Positions 27,760-35,660 of a DNA stretch of 64,000 nucleotides are shown piece after piece. The position numbers and the translations under genes were made by a program. The stretch is from a bacterium (GTDB taxonomy: Bacteria; Desulfobacterota; Binatia; HRBIN30; CADEER01). The stretch is from positions 21,103-85,102 of the forward strand of contig JAUIGL010000015.1 of assembly GCA_030430165.1 (NCBI GenBank), in the 5' to 3' direction. The notes beneath the pieces are model-generated. The model was not told the origin of the DNA. It ran no database searches and was given only the letters and a program-made list of their open reading frames with translations. How positions within the stretch are numbered: position 1 is the stretch's first letter; every line of letters begins with the position of its first letter.

Positions 27760-28676
27760 GTGTAGCGTCCCTCCAGCAAGCCGATGCGGTGGTGCAGCGG
27801 AGGATGCGAGGCGAAGCTCTCGCTCCAGCGATCGCTCTGGCCGGGGTTCCTGCGCTTGAGCGGGTTGACGATGAACAGATGGGCGGTTCCGCGCGACGCT
27901 CCGCGCAGGGGAGAGCGTGTGCGGGCGATCTTGCGCAGCGCCCGCGACAATCCGTGCGGGTTGCGAGTCAGCTCCACCGCGACCGCATCGGCGTGCAGCT
28001 CGCGCTGGCGCGACACCGCGGTCGAGAGAAACTTCGACAGGATCGGGCTGAACGCCGCCAGCAGCAGCATCGGCACGGCGAGCAGAATCGTCATCGGCGT
28101 CGGCATGCGCGAGAAGTGGAACATGCGCCGCCCCCAATCCGAGAGAATCGCGATTCCCCCGTAGAGGACAGTGCCCAACATCATTACGGCGGTGTCGCCG
28201 CTGGCGATGTGAGCCACCTCGTGCGCGATCACGCCCTGGGTCTCCTCGCGATCGAAGAGGGCGAGCGCGCCGCTGGTCAGGGCAATGCTCGCGTGCTCCG
28301 GATCGCGACCGGTCGCCAGGGCATTGGGCGCCCGATCCGGGATGACGAACACCGCCGGAACCGGAATCCCGGCGGCGATCGAGATCTCGCGCACGATGTT
28401 CTCGAGCTGCCGCTGCTCGGGATCGTCGCGACGGATCGGCTGCGCCAGCAGGCTGTCGAGCAGCGCCTTGTCGCCGCGGTAGTAGGCGAAGGCGCTGGTC
28501 ACCAGCGACAAACCAACGGCGATCGGAGTGATCACCGGAAAACCCGGCCCGGCGGACGGAAAACCGAGAAAGAGCGCGTCTAGCCCGAGTCCGAGAACCA
28601 GGAACGCGACCGCGTGGCACGCGATCAACTGAACCGTGCGCCGCCGGTTAGCCGCCTTTCGTTCGTAGAAGTTCAC
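27756..28676 (-). CDS. M48-family membrane zinc metallopeptidase (HtpX-like)
   Basis: 306 residues. Two N-terminal membrane spans (about 17-38, 47-65) precede the zinc motif HEVAH (His152, Glu153, His156) in GVIAHEVAHIASGD. A further hydrophobic pair (TILLAVPMLLLAAFSP) follows, and then the third ligand region RQRELHADAVAVEL with the conserved Glu. HtpX-type peptidases clear damaged inner-membrane proteins. The gene lies nine bases from the LemA gene, a common partner. Start ATG 28676 gives the first charged residues MNFYERKAANRRR. Confidence 0.9.
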   Translation of the reverse strand: MNFYERKAANRRRTVQLIACHAVAFLVLGLGLDALFLGFPSAGPGFPVITPIAVGLSLVTSAFAYYRGDKALLDSLLAQPIRRDDPEQRQLENIVREISIAAGIPVPAVFVIPDRAPNALATGRDPEHASIALTSGALALFDREETQGVIAHEVAHIASGDTAVMMLGTVLYGGIAILSDWGRRMFHFSRMPTPMTILLAVPMLLLAAFSPILSKFLSTAVSRQRELHADAVAVELTRNPHGLSRALRKIARTRSPLRGASRGTAHLFIVNPLKRRNPGQSDRWSESFASHPPLHHRIGLLEGRYT

Positions 28677-28685
28677 GCACGGAGA

Positions 28686-29249
28686 TCAGGATTCGGGACG
28701 CAAAGACAACTGAACGGACGGCACGGTTCGGTCCTCGATGGTTGCCGAGAACAGGTCGGCCGGAGCAAAGCCGAAGAATCGCGCGATGATGTTGGAGGGG
28801 AACACCTCCTGCTGCGTATTGAAGCGCATGGTGACGTCGTTGTAATGCTGCCGCGCGAATCCGATCTGGTTCTCGGTCGTCGTCAGCTCTTCCTGCAGCT
28901 GCAACACGTTCTGCGTCCCGCGCAACTCCGGATAGGCTTCGACGACGGCGGCGAGTTGCCGCAGCGCCTGGGTCAAGGCGTTCTCGGCATCGGCGGTCGC
29001 CGCCATGCCACGAGCCGCGACTGCCGTGTTTCGCGCCGCCGCCACTTTCTCGAGGGTGTCCTGCTCGAACTCGAGCGCTCCGCGCACGGCGTCCACCAGA
29101 CCCGGGATCAGGTCGTGCCGGCGCTTGAGCTGCACGTCGATCTGGCGCCAGCCGTTCTCGACCTGGTTCTTCAGCCGAACCAAGCGGTTGAAACCGACGA
29201 TGAGCCAGGCAAACCCGGCGACTGCAACCAACAAAAAGGCGGCGCCCAT
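28686..29249 (-). CDS. lemA: LemA-family protein
   Basis: 187 residues. One N-terminal membrane helix (AAFLLVAVAGFAWLIVGFN) leads to the family's coiled-coil body: RLVRLKNQVENGWRQIDVQLKRRHDLIPGL in pieces, then LEKVAAARNTAV and LRGTQNVLQLQEELTTTENQI. The end contains NTQQEVFPSNIIARFFGF, another hallmark. LemA proteins are often found next to HtpX/M48 peptidases, as here, and are thought to present substrates or form a membrane scaffold. Confidence 0.93.
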   Translation of the reverse strand: MGAAFLLVAVAGFAWLIVGFNRLVRLKNQVENGWRQIDVQLKRRHDLIPGLVDAVRGALEFEQDTLEKVAAARNTAVAARGMAATADAENALTQALRQLAAVVEAYPELRGTQNVLQLQEELTTTENQIGFARQHYNDVTMRFNTQQEVFPSNIIARFFGFAPADLFSATIEDRTVPSVQLSLRPES

Positions 29250-29330
29250 GGGTCGCAGGATACACCCGAGATGGACCCCCCTCTATCGCGAATTTTGCCG
29301 CGACTTCGCTGGAAATGTCCCAAACCCGCC

Positions 29331-29822
29331 CTACTCGGCCTGGGTCTCGGGCTGTTCCAGCGCCCACTGTGCCATCAGCCCGCCGAGGATCCCCGCCGGG
29401 AGTTGCAGGATCCAGCCGAAGGCCTCGTACCAGATGGGGCTTTCGCCGGCTCCGGCGGGCCCCAGAACCAGCACCAGCGCGGCCGAGGCGAGGGCGATCG
29501 CGAATCCGTGCTGGGCAAATCGCCGGCCGGCGCGGCGGGCGCCGACGAATCCCGCCAGCACCGTGCAGATCAGGCCGCCCACCAGCGCCGAGATCAAATA
29601 CTGGGTCGAACCCGCCACCGCTTCCATCGCCGCGGCGATCGCGGCTTCGTCCTCGACCTCGACGTCGGCCGGCAGCAGCACCGCGACCAGGAGAATCGCG
29701 AAGAGAATCGTCGCGGCGTGATCGACGACGACGCCGACGGCGATCGCGCGGAAGTCGAGTCCTTCGAAGAAGCCCTCCGGCTCGGGAGGCTCGCGGTCGG
29801 TCGATACGGGCTCGTCGGACAC
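29331..29822 (-). CDS. Small four-helix membrane protein of unknown function
   Basis: 163 residues. About four membrane spans are visible (IAVGVVVDHAATILFAILLVAVLL, YLISALVGGLICTVLAGFVGA, FAIALASAALVLVLG, WILQLPAGILGGLMAQWAL). An acidic Pro/Glu-rich N-terminus (SDEPVSTDREPPEPEGFFEG) precedes them. No charged pair suggests a transporter. It lies just downstream of the DgkA gene (gap four bases), probably in one operon. No family recognised. Confidence 0.7.
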   Translation of the reverse strand: MSDEPVSTDREPPEPEGFFEGLDFRAIAVGVVVDHAATILFAILLVAVLLPADVEVEDEAAIAAAMEAVAGSTQYLISALVGGLICTVLAGFVGARRAGRRFAQHGFAIALASAALVLVLGPAGAGESPIWYEAFGWILQLPAGILGGLMAQWALEQPETQAE

Positions 29823-29826
29823 GGTC

Positions 29827-30225
29827 TCACCAAACTCCCAGGGTCACCAGCAGGCGCGGCCCGAGCACCAGGACGCCGATCGACGCCGCGCCCACCGCGG
29901 CGATGAGCACGGCCGCGGCGGCAACGTCCTTGGCGTGCTTGACCAACGGGTGGATCTCGCGAACCACGGCGTCAGCGAGAAACTCGACGGCGGTGTTGAG
30001 GGCCTCGGCCAGCCACACGATGGACATCGCCAGAATCAACCACAGCCAGTCGTCGCGCGTAACCCCCACCCAGAAACCGACGACGACCACCAGGACCGTG
30101 GCCAACGCGTGGATCCAGGCATTGGGTTGCGATCGCAACATCGTCGCGACCCCGGCGAACGCGTAAGCGAAGCTGCGGGCGCGCGCCCCGAGGTCGAACC
30201 GTCCGGCGCGGCTGTCGTCCGCCAT
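29827..30225 (-). CDS. Diacylglycerol kinase (prokaryotic DgkA family)
   Basis: 132 residues from ATG 30225. DgkA signatures are present: RSFAYAFAGVATMLRSQPNAW, EALNTAVEFLADAV (the ELLNSAIE motif) and HPLVKHAKDVAAAAV (the conserved KD..AA). Three membrane spans fit. The enzyme phosphorylates diacylglycerol or undecaprenol in the inner membrane. It is placed in an operon with DUF2277 upstream and the small membrane protein downstream. Confidence 0.88.
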   Translation of the reverse strand: MADDSRAGRFDLGARARSFAYAFAGVATMLRSQPNAWIHALATVLVVVVGFWVGVTRDDWLWLILAMSIVWLAEALNTAVEFLADAVVREIHPLVKHAKDVAAAAVLIAAVGAASIGVLVLGPRLLVTLGVW

Positions 30226-30242
30226 CTCGATCCCGGCTCCGT

Positions 30243-30509
30243 TCACCCAAACCGCCGCGCCGAGCGCTGCCGCGCCTTCTCGCGCTCGACCTCGCGGTCT
30301 CTCGGCGGTGCTTGCGTCACCAAACCGTCGAGGAGCTCTCGCGCGCACGCCGAAACCTCTTCGACCGCGCGGTCGAAGGCTTCCTGGTTGGCGCGCGACG
30401 GCTTGTTGAACCCGCTCAGCTTGCGAACGAACTGCAACGAGGCGGCGCGGACTTCCTCGTCGGTTGCCGGCGGCTCGAAATTGAACAGCGTCTTGATGTT
30501 CCTACACAT
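30243..30509 (-). CDS. DUF2277-family small protein
   Basis: 88 residues beginning MCRNIKTLFNFEPPATDEEV, which is diagnostic for DUF2277 (N-terminal CRNIKTL, then LQFVRKLSG and RANQEAFDRAVEEV). The family's role is unknown. It has a two-helix, DNA-binding-like shape and is usually found as a stand-alone gene. It lies 17 bases ahead of the DgkA start, possibly in one transcript. Confidence 0.9.
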   Translation of the reverse strand: MCRNIKTLFNFEPPATDEEVRAASLQFVRKLSGFNKPSRANQEAFDRAVEEVSACARELLDGLVTQAPPRDREVEREKARQRSARRFG

Positions 30510-30541
30510 GGGTTACCCCAATCGCTCTCGCGCCCTCGCGG

Positions 30542-31276
30542 TCACTCCAGCAACCGATCGCGCAGGCGGCCGACGTCGCCCGCCGACATTCCCGCGGCCA
30601 CGGCGTAGCCTTCCATCGAACCGAAACGATCGCGCATCCGTTCGAGGAACGATTCCATCGTCGCCGGCTCGGCGTGCATCGTGTCGGGGGGAAGAGCGCT
30701 CAGCATCGTCTGGTAGCCTTCGGTCGACATCAATCGTTCGATGATCGAGTCGAGGTTGTCGCGCGAGGCGGCGTAGTCGGCGACGATGATCTCGTCGCGC
30801 ACGCCCAGTATCCCCAGCAACACCGCGGAGACGACGCCGGTGCGATCCTTGCCCGCGGCGCAGTGGTAGACCACCGGAGTCGACGCATCGGCGAGAATCG
30901 ACAGCACCCGCGCGATCGCCTCCTGGGCGAAATCGGCGAGAAAGAAGTAGCGGTCGGCGAGAGTCGCCGTCGCTTCGTCGAACGCCGGATCGGGTCGGCG
31001 GTTCGTCTGCCCGTCGAACAGCGGCAAGTGATGGAAGGCGATCGCTTCCGCCTCGAGCGGCCCTCTGCCATCGGCGGTGAGCTCGTTGGTCGAGCGCAGG
31101 TCGACGATTTCGCCCAGTCCGAGGTCGCGCAGGGTGGCGATGTCCGCCGCCGACAGGTGGTGCAGCCCGTCGCTGCGATACACCCGCCGCCAGCCGACGC
31201 TGCGTCCGTCCTCGGTCGGATAGCCACCGAGATCGCGAAAGTTGTAACAGCCTTGCAAATCGATCGAGCGTTGCAT
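30542..31276 (-). CDS. Tyrosine-protein phosphatase (MptpB-like)
   Basis: 244 residues from ATG 31276; the upstream open frame overlaps the nucleoside hydrolase. NFRDLGGYPTEDGRSVGWRRVYRSDGL (in parts) is the atypical dual-specificity/lipid phosphatase N-terminal motif. The P-loop is HCAAGKDRTG with catalytic Cys139 and Arg145, the HCxxGKDRTG type of MptpB and LipA phosphatases. The substrate may be a phosphoprotein or a phosphoinositide. The gene lies 22 bases after the nucleoside hydrolase gene. Confidence 0.9.
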   Translation of the reverse strand: MQRSIDLQGCYNFRDLGGYPTEDGRSVGWRRVYRSDGLHHLSAADIATLRDLGLGEIVDLRSTNELTADGRGPLEAEAIAFHHLPLFDGQTNRRPDPAFDEATATLADRYFFLADFAQEAIARVLSILADASTPVVYHCAAGKDRTGVVSAVLLGILGVRDEIIVADYAASRDNLDSIIERLMSTEGYQTMLSALPPDTMHAEPATMESFLERMRDRFGSMEGYAVAAGMSAGDVGRLRDRLLE

Positions 31277-31298
31277 GGGAAATCCGATCCTTCGTTTC

Positions 31299-32249
31299 TC
31301 AAAGACTGACGACTCGATCGACGAAAAAGTCGCGAAAGCGACTCGCGTCGACGTCGACTGCGCAGCGCATGGTGAACGTATCCGGCGTCGCCCGCTCGCG
31401 TTCGAGGGTACGAAACACACCGTCGACCATCACCGGCTCGATCTCGAGATCTTCGAAACGACAGAACGACTCGTCGAACACCGAGGCCAACGCCAGAGGG
31501 TCGTGCAAGAAGGCGACGTTGGCGTCCGGCTGGTCCGGATCTCCGCCACCGAAGAGGCGGTACATGATCGGCGTCCACTCGCGAACCGCCGCCGCCAGCG
31601 CGCCGCGCAACTCTCCAGCCGCGGCTTCGATCCGCTGCAGATCGCGATTGGTCATCCAGGTCTTGAGCGTGACGTCACCGGTCACCAGGCGGGTCGGCGC
31701 GCCGCAGCGCAAGACACGCAGCGACGCCGCCGCGTCCGAGCACAGGTTGTAGTCGACCCCGGGCGGCAGAACCTTGCCGGCGTAGGCGATCTCGCGGATG
31801 TGCCCGCCCATGATCGTCAGCATACCGATCGAGCTCGCGATCTCGGGCTTGCGGTCGAGCGCGGCGGCGAGATTGGTCATCGGACCGACCGCCACCACTT
31901 CGAGCCCCGGCTCCGCGGCGAGCAGCCGCAGCAACGCGTCGACGGCGTCCTCCTCCTCGACGAGCTCGTCGCCGGTGTCGTCGATGATTCCCTTCCCCTC
32001 GTTGCCGAACCAGACGAAACGGGAATCCGTGCCGTCGAACGGCGCGCCACGCCCGGCGTACACGGGAACATCACCCCGCCCCGCCATCTCGAGCAGCCGT
32101 CGCGAAATCCGCGCGCGAAAGTGGGTGTCCTGGGTGACATGGGTCACCGCGACCAATTCGATCTCCGGCGAAGCCAACGCCAGCGCCAGACACAGCGCGT
32201 CGTCGACGTCGGACCCCATATCGGTATCGAGCACAATCCGCCGCGCCAT
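31299..32249 (-). CDS. Nucleoside hydrolase (IUNH family)
   Basis: 316 residues opening with VLDTDMGSDVDDALCLALAL, the calcium-binding DTDxGxDxDDA signature. VGPMTNLAAALDRKPEI and IMGGHI follow, and FLHDPLALASVFDE carries the late Asp and His of the active site. The enzyme splits the N-glycosidic bond of nucleosides for salvage. It is transcribed before the phosphatase gene. The base preference cannot be told. Confidence 0.92.
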   Translation of the reverse strand: MARRIVLDTDMGSDVDDALCLALALASPEIELVAVTHVTQDTHFRARISRRLLEMAGRGDVPVYAGRGAPFDGTDSRFVWFGNEGKGIIDDTGDELVEEEDAVDALLRLLAAEPGLEVVAVGPMTNLAAALDRKPEIASSIGMLTIMGGHIREIAYAGKVLPPGVDYNLCSDAAASLRVLRCGAPTRLVTGDVTLKTWMTNRDLQRIEAAAGELRGALAAAVREWTPIMYRLFGGGDPDQPDANVAFLHDPLALASVFDESFCRFEDLEIEPVMVDGVFRTLERERATPDTFTMRCAVDVDASRFRDFFVDRVVSL

Positions 32250-32331
32250 GGTCGCTCAAAGTTCCCAGACCCCAGCCAAACTAGCAAACCAGTCGCGTGC
32301 CCCGATGCGGAATCGGCCCAAGCCCTGATGC

Positions 32332-32626
32332 GAAATCGGCCCAAGCCGATTTCAGTACCAAAACTTCTCCCCCTACGGGGGAGATGCCCCGACAGGGGCA
32401 GAGAGGGCGGACAGAGATGACTTCGCCGCCGGCGGCGAAGCACCGCATTGGTGCGTCGGCTACGCCGACATCGTCAGAGACTCCCTCTCCTCAATCCTCC
32501 CCCATAGGGGGAGGAAGTTTTGGCCAATCTCAGTACAAATACTTCTCCCCCCACGGGGGAGATGCCCCGCCAGGGGCAGAGAGGGCGGACAGAGATGACT
32601 TCGCCGCCGGCGGCGAAGCACCTTTC
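32332..32626. repeat. Two more copies of the four-hairpin cassette plus bridging hairpins
   Basis: Copy B (32332-32440) has all four hairpins of copy A, ending in the same 20-bp palindrome at 32421-32440. A bridge (32447-32515) holds CGTCGGC..GCCGACA-type and CCTCCCCC..GGGGGAGG dyads, as at 26555-26618. Copy C (32523-32618) then repeats the cassette without a paired first hairpin (TTTGGCCAATCTCAGTAC replaces it). A damaged start of the first hairpin lies at 32307-32325. This fills the gap between the nucleoside hydrolase start and the kinase end; I see no gene in it. Confidence 0.85.
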
Positions 32627-33640
32627 TCAATCCCCCACCAACCGCTCCTCGCCCCGCAGCACCGCCTCCGCCAGATCCAAGCAGCGCAGCGCCGCCGTCG
32701 TATCCTGCATCGCCGGCACGCGCGCGGCGCCGATGGTTCGCCGGATCATCTCGATCGCCGCGTAGGTCTCCACGTCGACGACCTCTACCCCGTCCCACTT
32801 TGCGTAGGCACGCCAGATCCGCGTTGCCGTCGAGCCCGCTCGATCCTGCTCGCCGCGCGCCAGCGCCGGCAGATAGACGTGCGCGATCAACGTCGCGACA
32901 TCGAACGCCGGGTCGCCGACGTGGGCGATCTCGGCGTCGAGCAGGACCGGTCCGGAGCCGGTGAGGAGGACGTTCGAGCTCTGCACGTCGGCGTGCACCA
33001 GCGATCCGCTCGGCGTCAGGTAGCGCTCGTAGTAGCGATCGGCGCGCTCCACCAATTCTCGATCGGCCCAGATCCGCGCCGCCCGCTCCTTTAGCTCGGG
33101 CTCGAGGTCGAAGTCGTTGTCGCGAAACGGCAGCGAAAAGATGTGGTCACCGTGCAAGCGGCGCATCTGCTCGTTGGTGAACTCTTCGACCAAGTCCGCC
33201 TTGCCGGCGGTCGCGCGATGCAGTCGGAACAAGAACAGCGCCAGCGTGCACAACCGATCGTCGAGGTCGTCGCCACGCAGCAGGCTCTCGCCCATGCGGT
33301 CGACGTCGCCGAGGTCCTGAAGAACCAGCACATGGTCGTTCTCGTCGAAGTGGAAGACCCGCGGCAGGACCGCGTCGCGGTCGAACGGCCGCCCGATCTC
33401 GAGAAAGCGCGCTTCGAAGTAGAGCCGCCGCGGATCGGCGCTGTACTCGGGGAACCGCTCCAGAGTGTCGCGCGCCTGCTTGACGATCCACGAACGACCG
33501 TCCGCCGCGCGCACCCGCCGCACCCAGTTGATGTTGCCGTCACCGGCGGCGCCCACCTCGAGCTCGACACCGGGCTGGACGAAGCCGATGCCGCGCAGGT
33601 ACTCGGCAACCGATGTCTCGTCGAGCGGACGAGCGGTCAT
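32627..33640 (-). CDS. Phosphotransferase resembling 5-methylthioribose kinase (APH fold)
   Basis: 337 residues. GDGNINWVRRVRAADGRSWIVKQA gives the N-lobe with the ATP-binding Lys. LVHADVQSSNVLL is the catalytic loop (HxDxxxxN), and VLLDAEIAHVGDPAFDVATL holds the metal-binding Asp with the D-x-E variant and GPxxFD-like step typical of MtnK. MtnK phosphorylates methylthioribose in methionine salvage. A choline- or aminoglycoside-kinase-like use cannot be excluded. The gene lies three bases after the DAHP synthase stop; no other methionine-salvage gene is present. Confidence 0.78.
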   Translation of the reverse strand: MTARPLDETSVAEYLRGIGFVQPGVELEVGAAGDGNINWVRRVRAADGRSWIVKQARDTLERFPEYSADPRRLYFEARFLEIGRPFDRDAVLPRVFHFDENDHVLVLQDLGDVDRMGESLLRGDDLDDRLCTLALFLFRLHRATAGKADLVEEFTNEQMRRLHGDHIFSLPFRDNDFDLEPELKERAARIWADRELVERADRYYERYLTPSGSLVHADVQSSNVLLTGSGPVLLDAEIAHVGDPAFDVATLIAHVYLPALARGEQDRAGSTATRIWRAYAKWDGVEVVDVETYAAIEMIRRTIGAARVPAMQDTTAALRCLDLAEAVLRGEERLVGD

Positions 33641-33643
33641 CGA

Positions 33644-34756
33644 CTACTTCGCCGCTTCGACCAGCGCGACACGCTCCAGATAGGATTTGCGGACCAGCTC
33701 GACGTCTTTCATGAAGAGGTCGAATTCGTCGAACAGAAGCGCCTGCGGACCGTCACACAGCGCTTCTTCCGGCTTCGGGTGAAAGTCGACCAGGACCATG
33801 TTCGCCCCGGCGATCACCCCCTGCGCGGTCGCGTGATGGATGTCGAGCAAGCCGTCGGGCGCAACCACCTTCTTGCCGACCGAATGCGACGGGTCGATGC
33901 AGACCGGAAGGCGGGTCAGACGGCGCAGCACCGGCACGTGGGCGAAGTCGACGAAATTGCGGTGCGGATCGCCGAAGTTGGTCTTCATCCCGCGCAGGCA
34001 GACGATGATCTTGTTGTTGCCGCCCGAGGCGATGTACTCGCAGGCGTTCAGCGACTCGTCGAGCGTGATCCCCATGCCCCGCTTGAACAGCACCGGGTAG
34101 TCGGTTTGCGAGCCGACGATCTTGAGCAACTCGAAGTTCTGCGCGTTGCGCGTCCCGATCTGCAGCATGACGCCGGTCGGGTTGCCCGCCCGCTCGAGCT
34201 GGCGGTGGATCTCCTCGACGTGGCTCTCGCGCGTAATCTCCATCGCGATGACGGCGATGTCGTACTTGCCGGCGAGCTCGAAGACGAAAGGTAGGCACTC
34301 CTCGCCGTGGCCCTGGAAGTCGTAGGGGCTGGTTCGCGGCTTGTAGGCACCGGCGCGTGTCGTCCGCACACCGCGTTCCTTGAGCAGGCGGAACATCGAC
34401 TCGACGTTCTCGCGCGAGTCGACCGCGCACAGCCCTGGAAAGACGTGAAAGGTGTCCTGGCTGAACTGAATGCCCCGGTACTCGAAGCCGACCTCTTCGG
34501 ACTGCCCCTCGTGGCGACCGATCGATCGGTAGCGCTCGCGGATGCGGATCGCTTTCTCGACGGTCGGGAACTCCTGAAACGGCTCGATCGGAATCGAGGT
34601 CGTCGATCCGAGTAGATAGACCTCGGTGAGGGATCGCGTCGCCCCCTGAATCTTGCGCACTTCGGCGCGAACGTCCGGATAGCGTTCCGCCATCCGGACC
34701 ACCTGCTGGACCTCGGGCGAGTCCGGCTGCACGTCGGCTTTCATGACGATGATCAT
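33644..34756 (-). CDS. aroF: 3-deoxy-7-phosphoheptulonate (DAHP) synthase, type I beta
   Basis: 370 residues. The N-terminal ~70 residues have an ACT-like/ferredoxin-like regulatory shape. The barrel shows AGAYKPRTSPYDFQG, LFKRGMG, CIDPSHSVGKK and DFHPKPEEALCDGPQAL, all hallmarks of the AroA(G)/type I-beta group. It condenses PEP and erythrose 4-phosphate at the entry of the shikimate pathway, with a divalent metal bound through Cys, His, Glu and Asp. It is followed by the kinase gene three bases on, which is an unusual partner. Confidence 0.93.
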   Translation of the reverse strand: MIIVMKADVQPDSPEVQQVVRMAERYPDVRAEVRKIQGATRSLTEVYLLGSTTSIPIEPFQEFPTVEKAIRIRERYRSIGRHEGQSEEVGFEYRGIQFSQDTFHVFPGLCAVDSRENVESMFRLLKERGVRTTRAGAYKPRTSPYDFQGHGEECLPFVFELAGKYDIAVIAMEITRESHVEEIHRQLERAGNPTGVMLQIGTRNAQNFELLKIVGSQTDYPVLFKRGMGITLDESLNACEYIASGGNNKIIVCLRGMKTNFGDPHRNFVDFAHVPVLRRLTRLPVCIDPSHSVGKKVVAPDGLLDIHHATAQGVIAGANMVLVDFHPKPEEALCDGPQALLFDEFDLFMKDVELVRKSYLERVALVEAAK

Positions 34757-34790
34757 GGCGCCGCAGAATATCCCGTACCGAAAGCCATAT

Positions 34791-35522
34791 CTATCGGGTT
34801 TCCCCCTCCAGCCGCATCAACCTCCCGGCGAGCGCCGCCACCGCGTGCTCGACGCGAAGCGGCCGTTGACCGAGGTGGACCGACTCGAAGCCGGCCTCCT
34901 CGAGACGTTCGATCTCATAGGGAATCAGTCCGCCCTCTGGGCCGACGACGAGCGAGACCGGACCCGGCAGCGCGCCCGGACAAGCCGTGCCGGCGCACGG
35001 GTCGGCGAGCAGCTTCGCGGTTCCGGCGGCAACCGCCGGCAAGGTGTCTTCGACGAACGGCTTGAACAGAGAATGCATGAACACCTCGGGGAGGACCGTG
35101 TCCTTGCCCTGCTCGAGTCCGAGTACCAGCTCGCGTTCGACCGCCGCGTGCTCCAAGACGGGACTGCCCCAGTAGCTCTTTTCCACCCTCCAGCTGTTGA
35201 TCAGATGGACCGCGACGACCCCGGCAGCGCCGCAAAACTGCAACACTCGGCGCAGCACTTTCGGCCGCGGCAGAGCCAGAATCAGCCGCAAGTCGAGGCG
35301 CGGCGGCGGGTCGCGGTCGAGCGTCAGCTCGAGGCGGATCCCCTCCCCATCGACACCGGTCACCCGGCCAGTCCCGAGCTTGCCGCCGAGAATGCCCACC
35401 TCGATCACCGTCCCCGGCTCGACCCGTACCACCTCGACCAGGTGATCGGCCCGCCGCCCGCGCACCACAACCTCGGCGCACGCTCCGCTCACCTCTTCAG
35501 GGTTCAAGAGTAGAAGGTTCAT
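34791..35522 (-). CDS. rsmE: 16S rRNA (uracil1498-N3)-methyltransferase RsmE
   Basis: 243 residues from ATG 35522 with GGAAGG about 11 bases upstream. An N-terminal PUA-like barrel (HLVEVVRVEPGTVIEVG) precedes the SPOUT knot domain, whose SAM-binding motif is VVGPEGGLIPYEIERL, ending LGQRPLRVEHAVAALAG. This is the standard RsmE pattern. It modifies U1498 of 16S rRNA. It is divergent from the Omp85-fusion gene. Confidence 0.93.
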   Translation of the reverse strand: MNLLLLNPEEVSGACAEVVVRGRRADHLVEVVRVEPGTVIEVGILGGKLGTGRVTGVDGEGIRLELTLDRDPPPRLDLRLILALPRPKVLRRVLQFCGAAGVVAVHLINSWRVEKSYWGSPVLEHAAVERELVLGLEQGKDTVLPEVFMHSLFKPFVEDTLPAVAAGTAKLLADPCAGTACPGALPGPVSLVVGPEGGLIPYEIERLEEAGFESVHLGQRPLRVEHAVAALAGRLMRLEGETR

Positions 35523-35660
35523 CCGCGGCCGATCCTTCCTTTCCCTCCCGGTCGCTTGCAACCACCTGCCGCCACGACGATGCTGGGAAGGTTGACAGCA
35601 ACCGGCGCCGCCCATAGCTCAGTCTGAGCCGGCCGCGGCCGGGCGCGCCGCGAAGATCCG

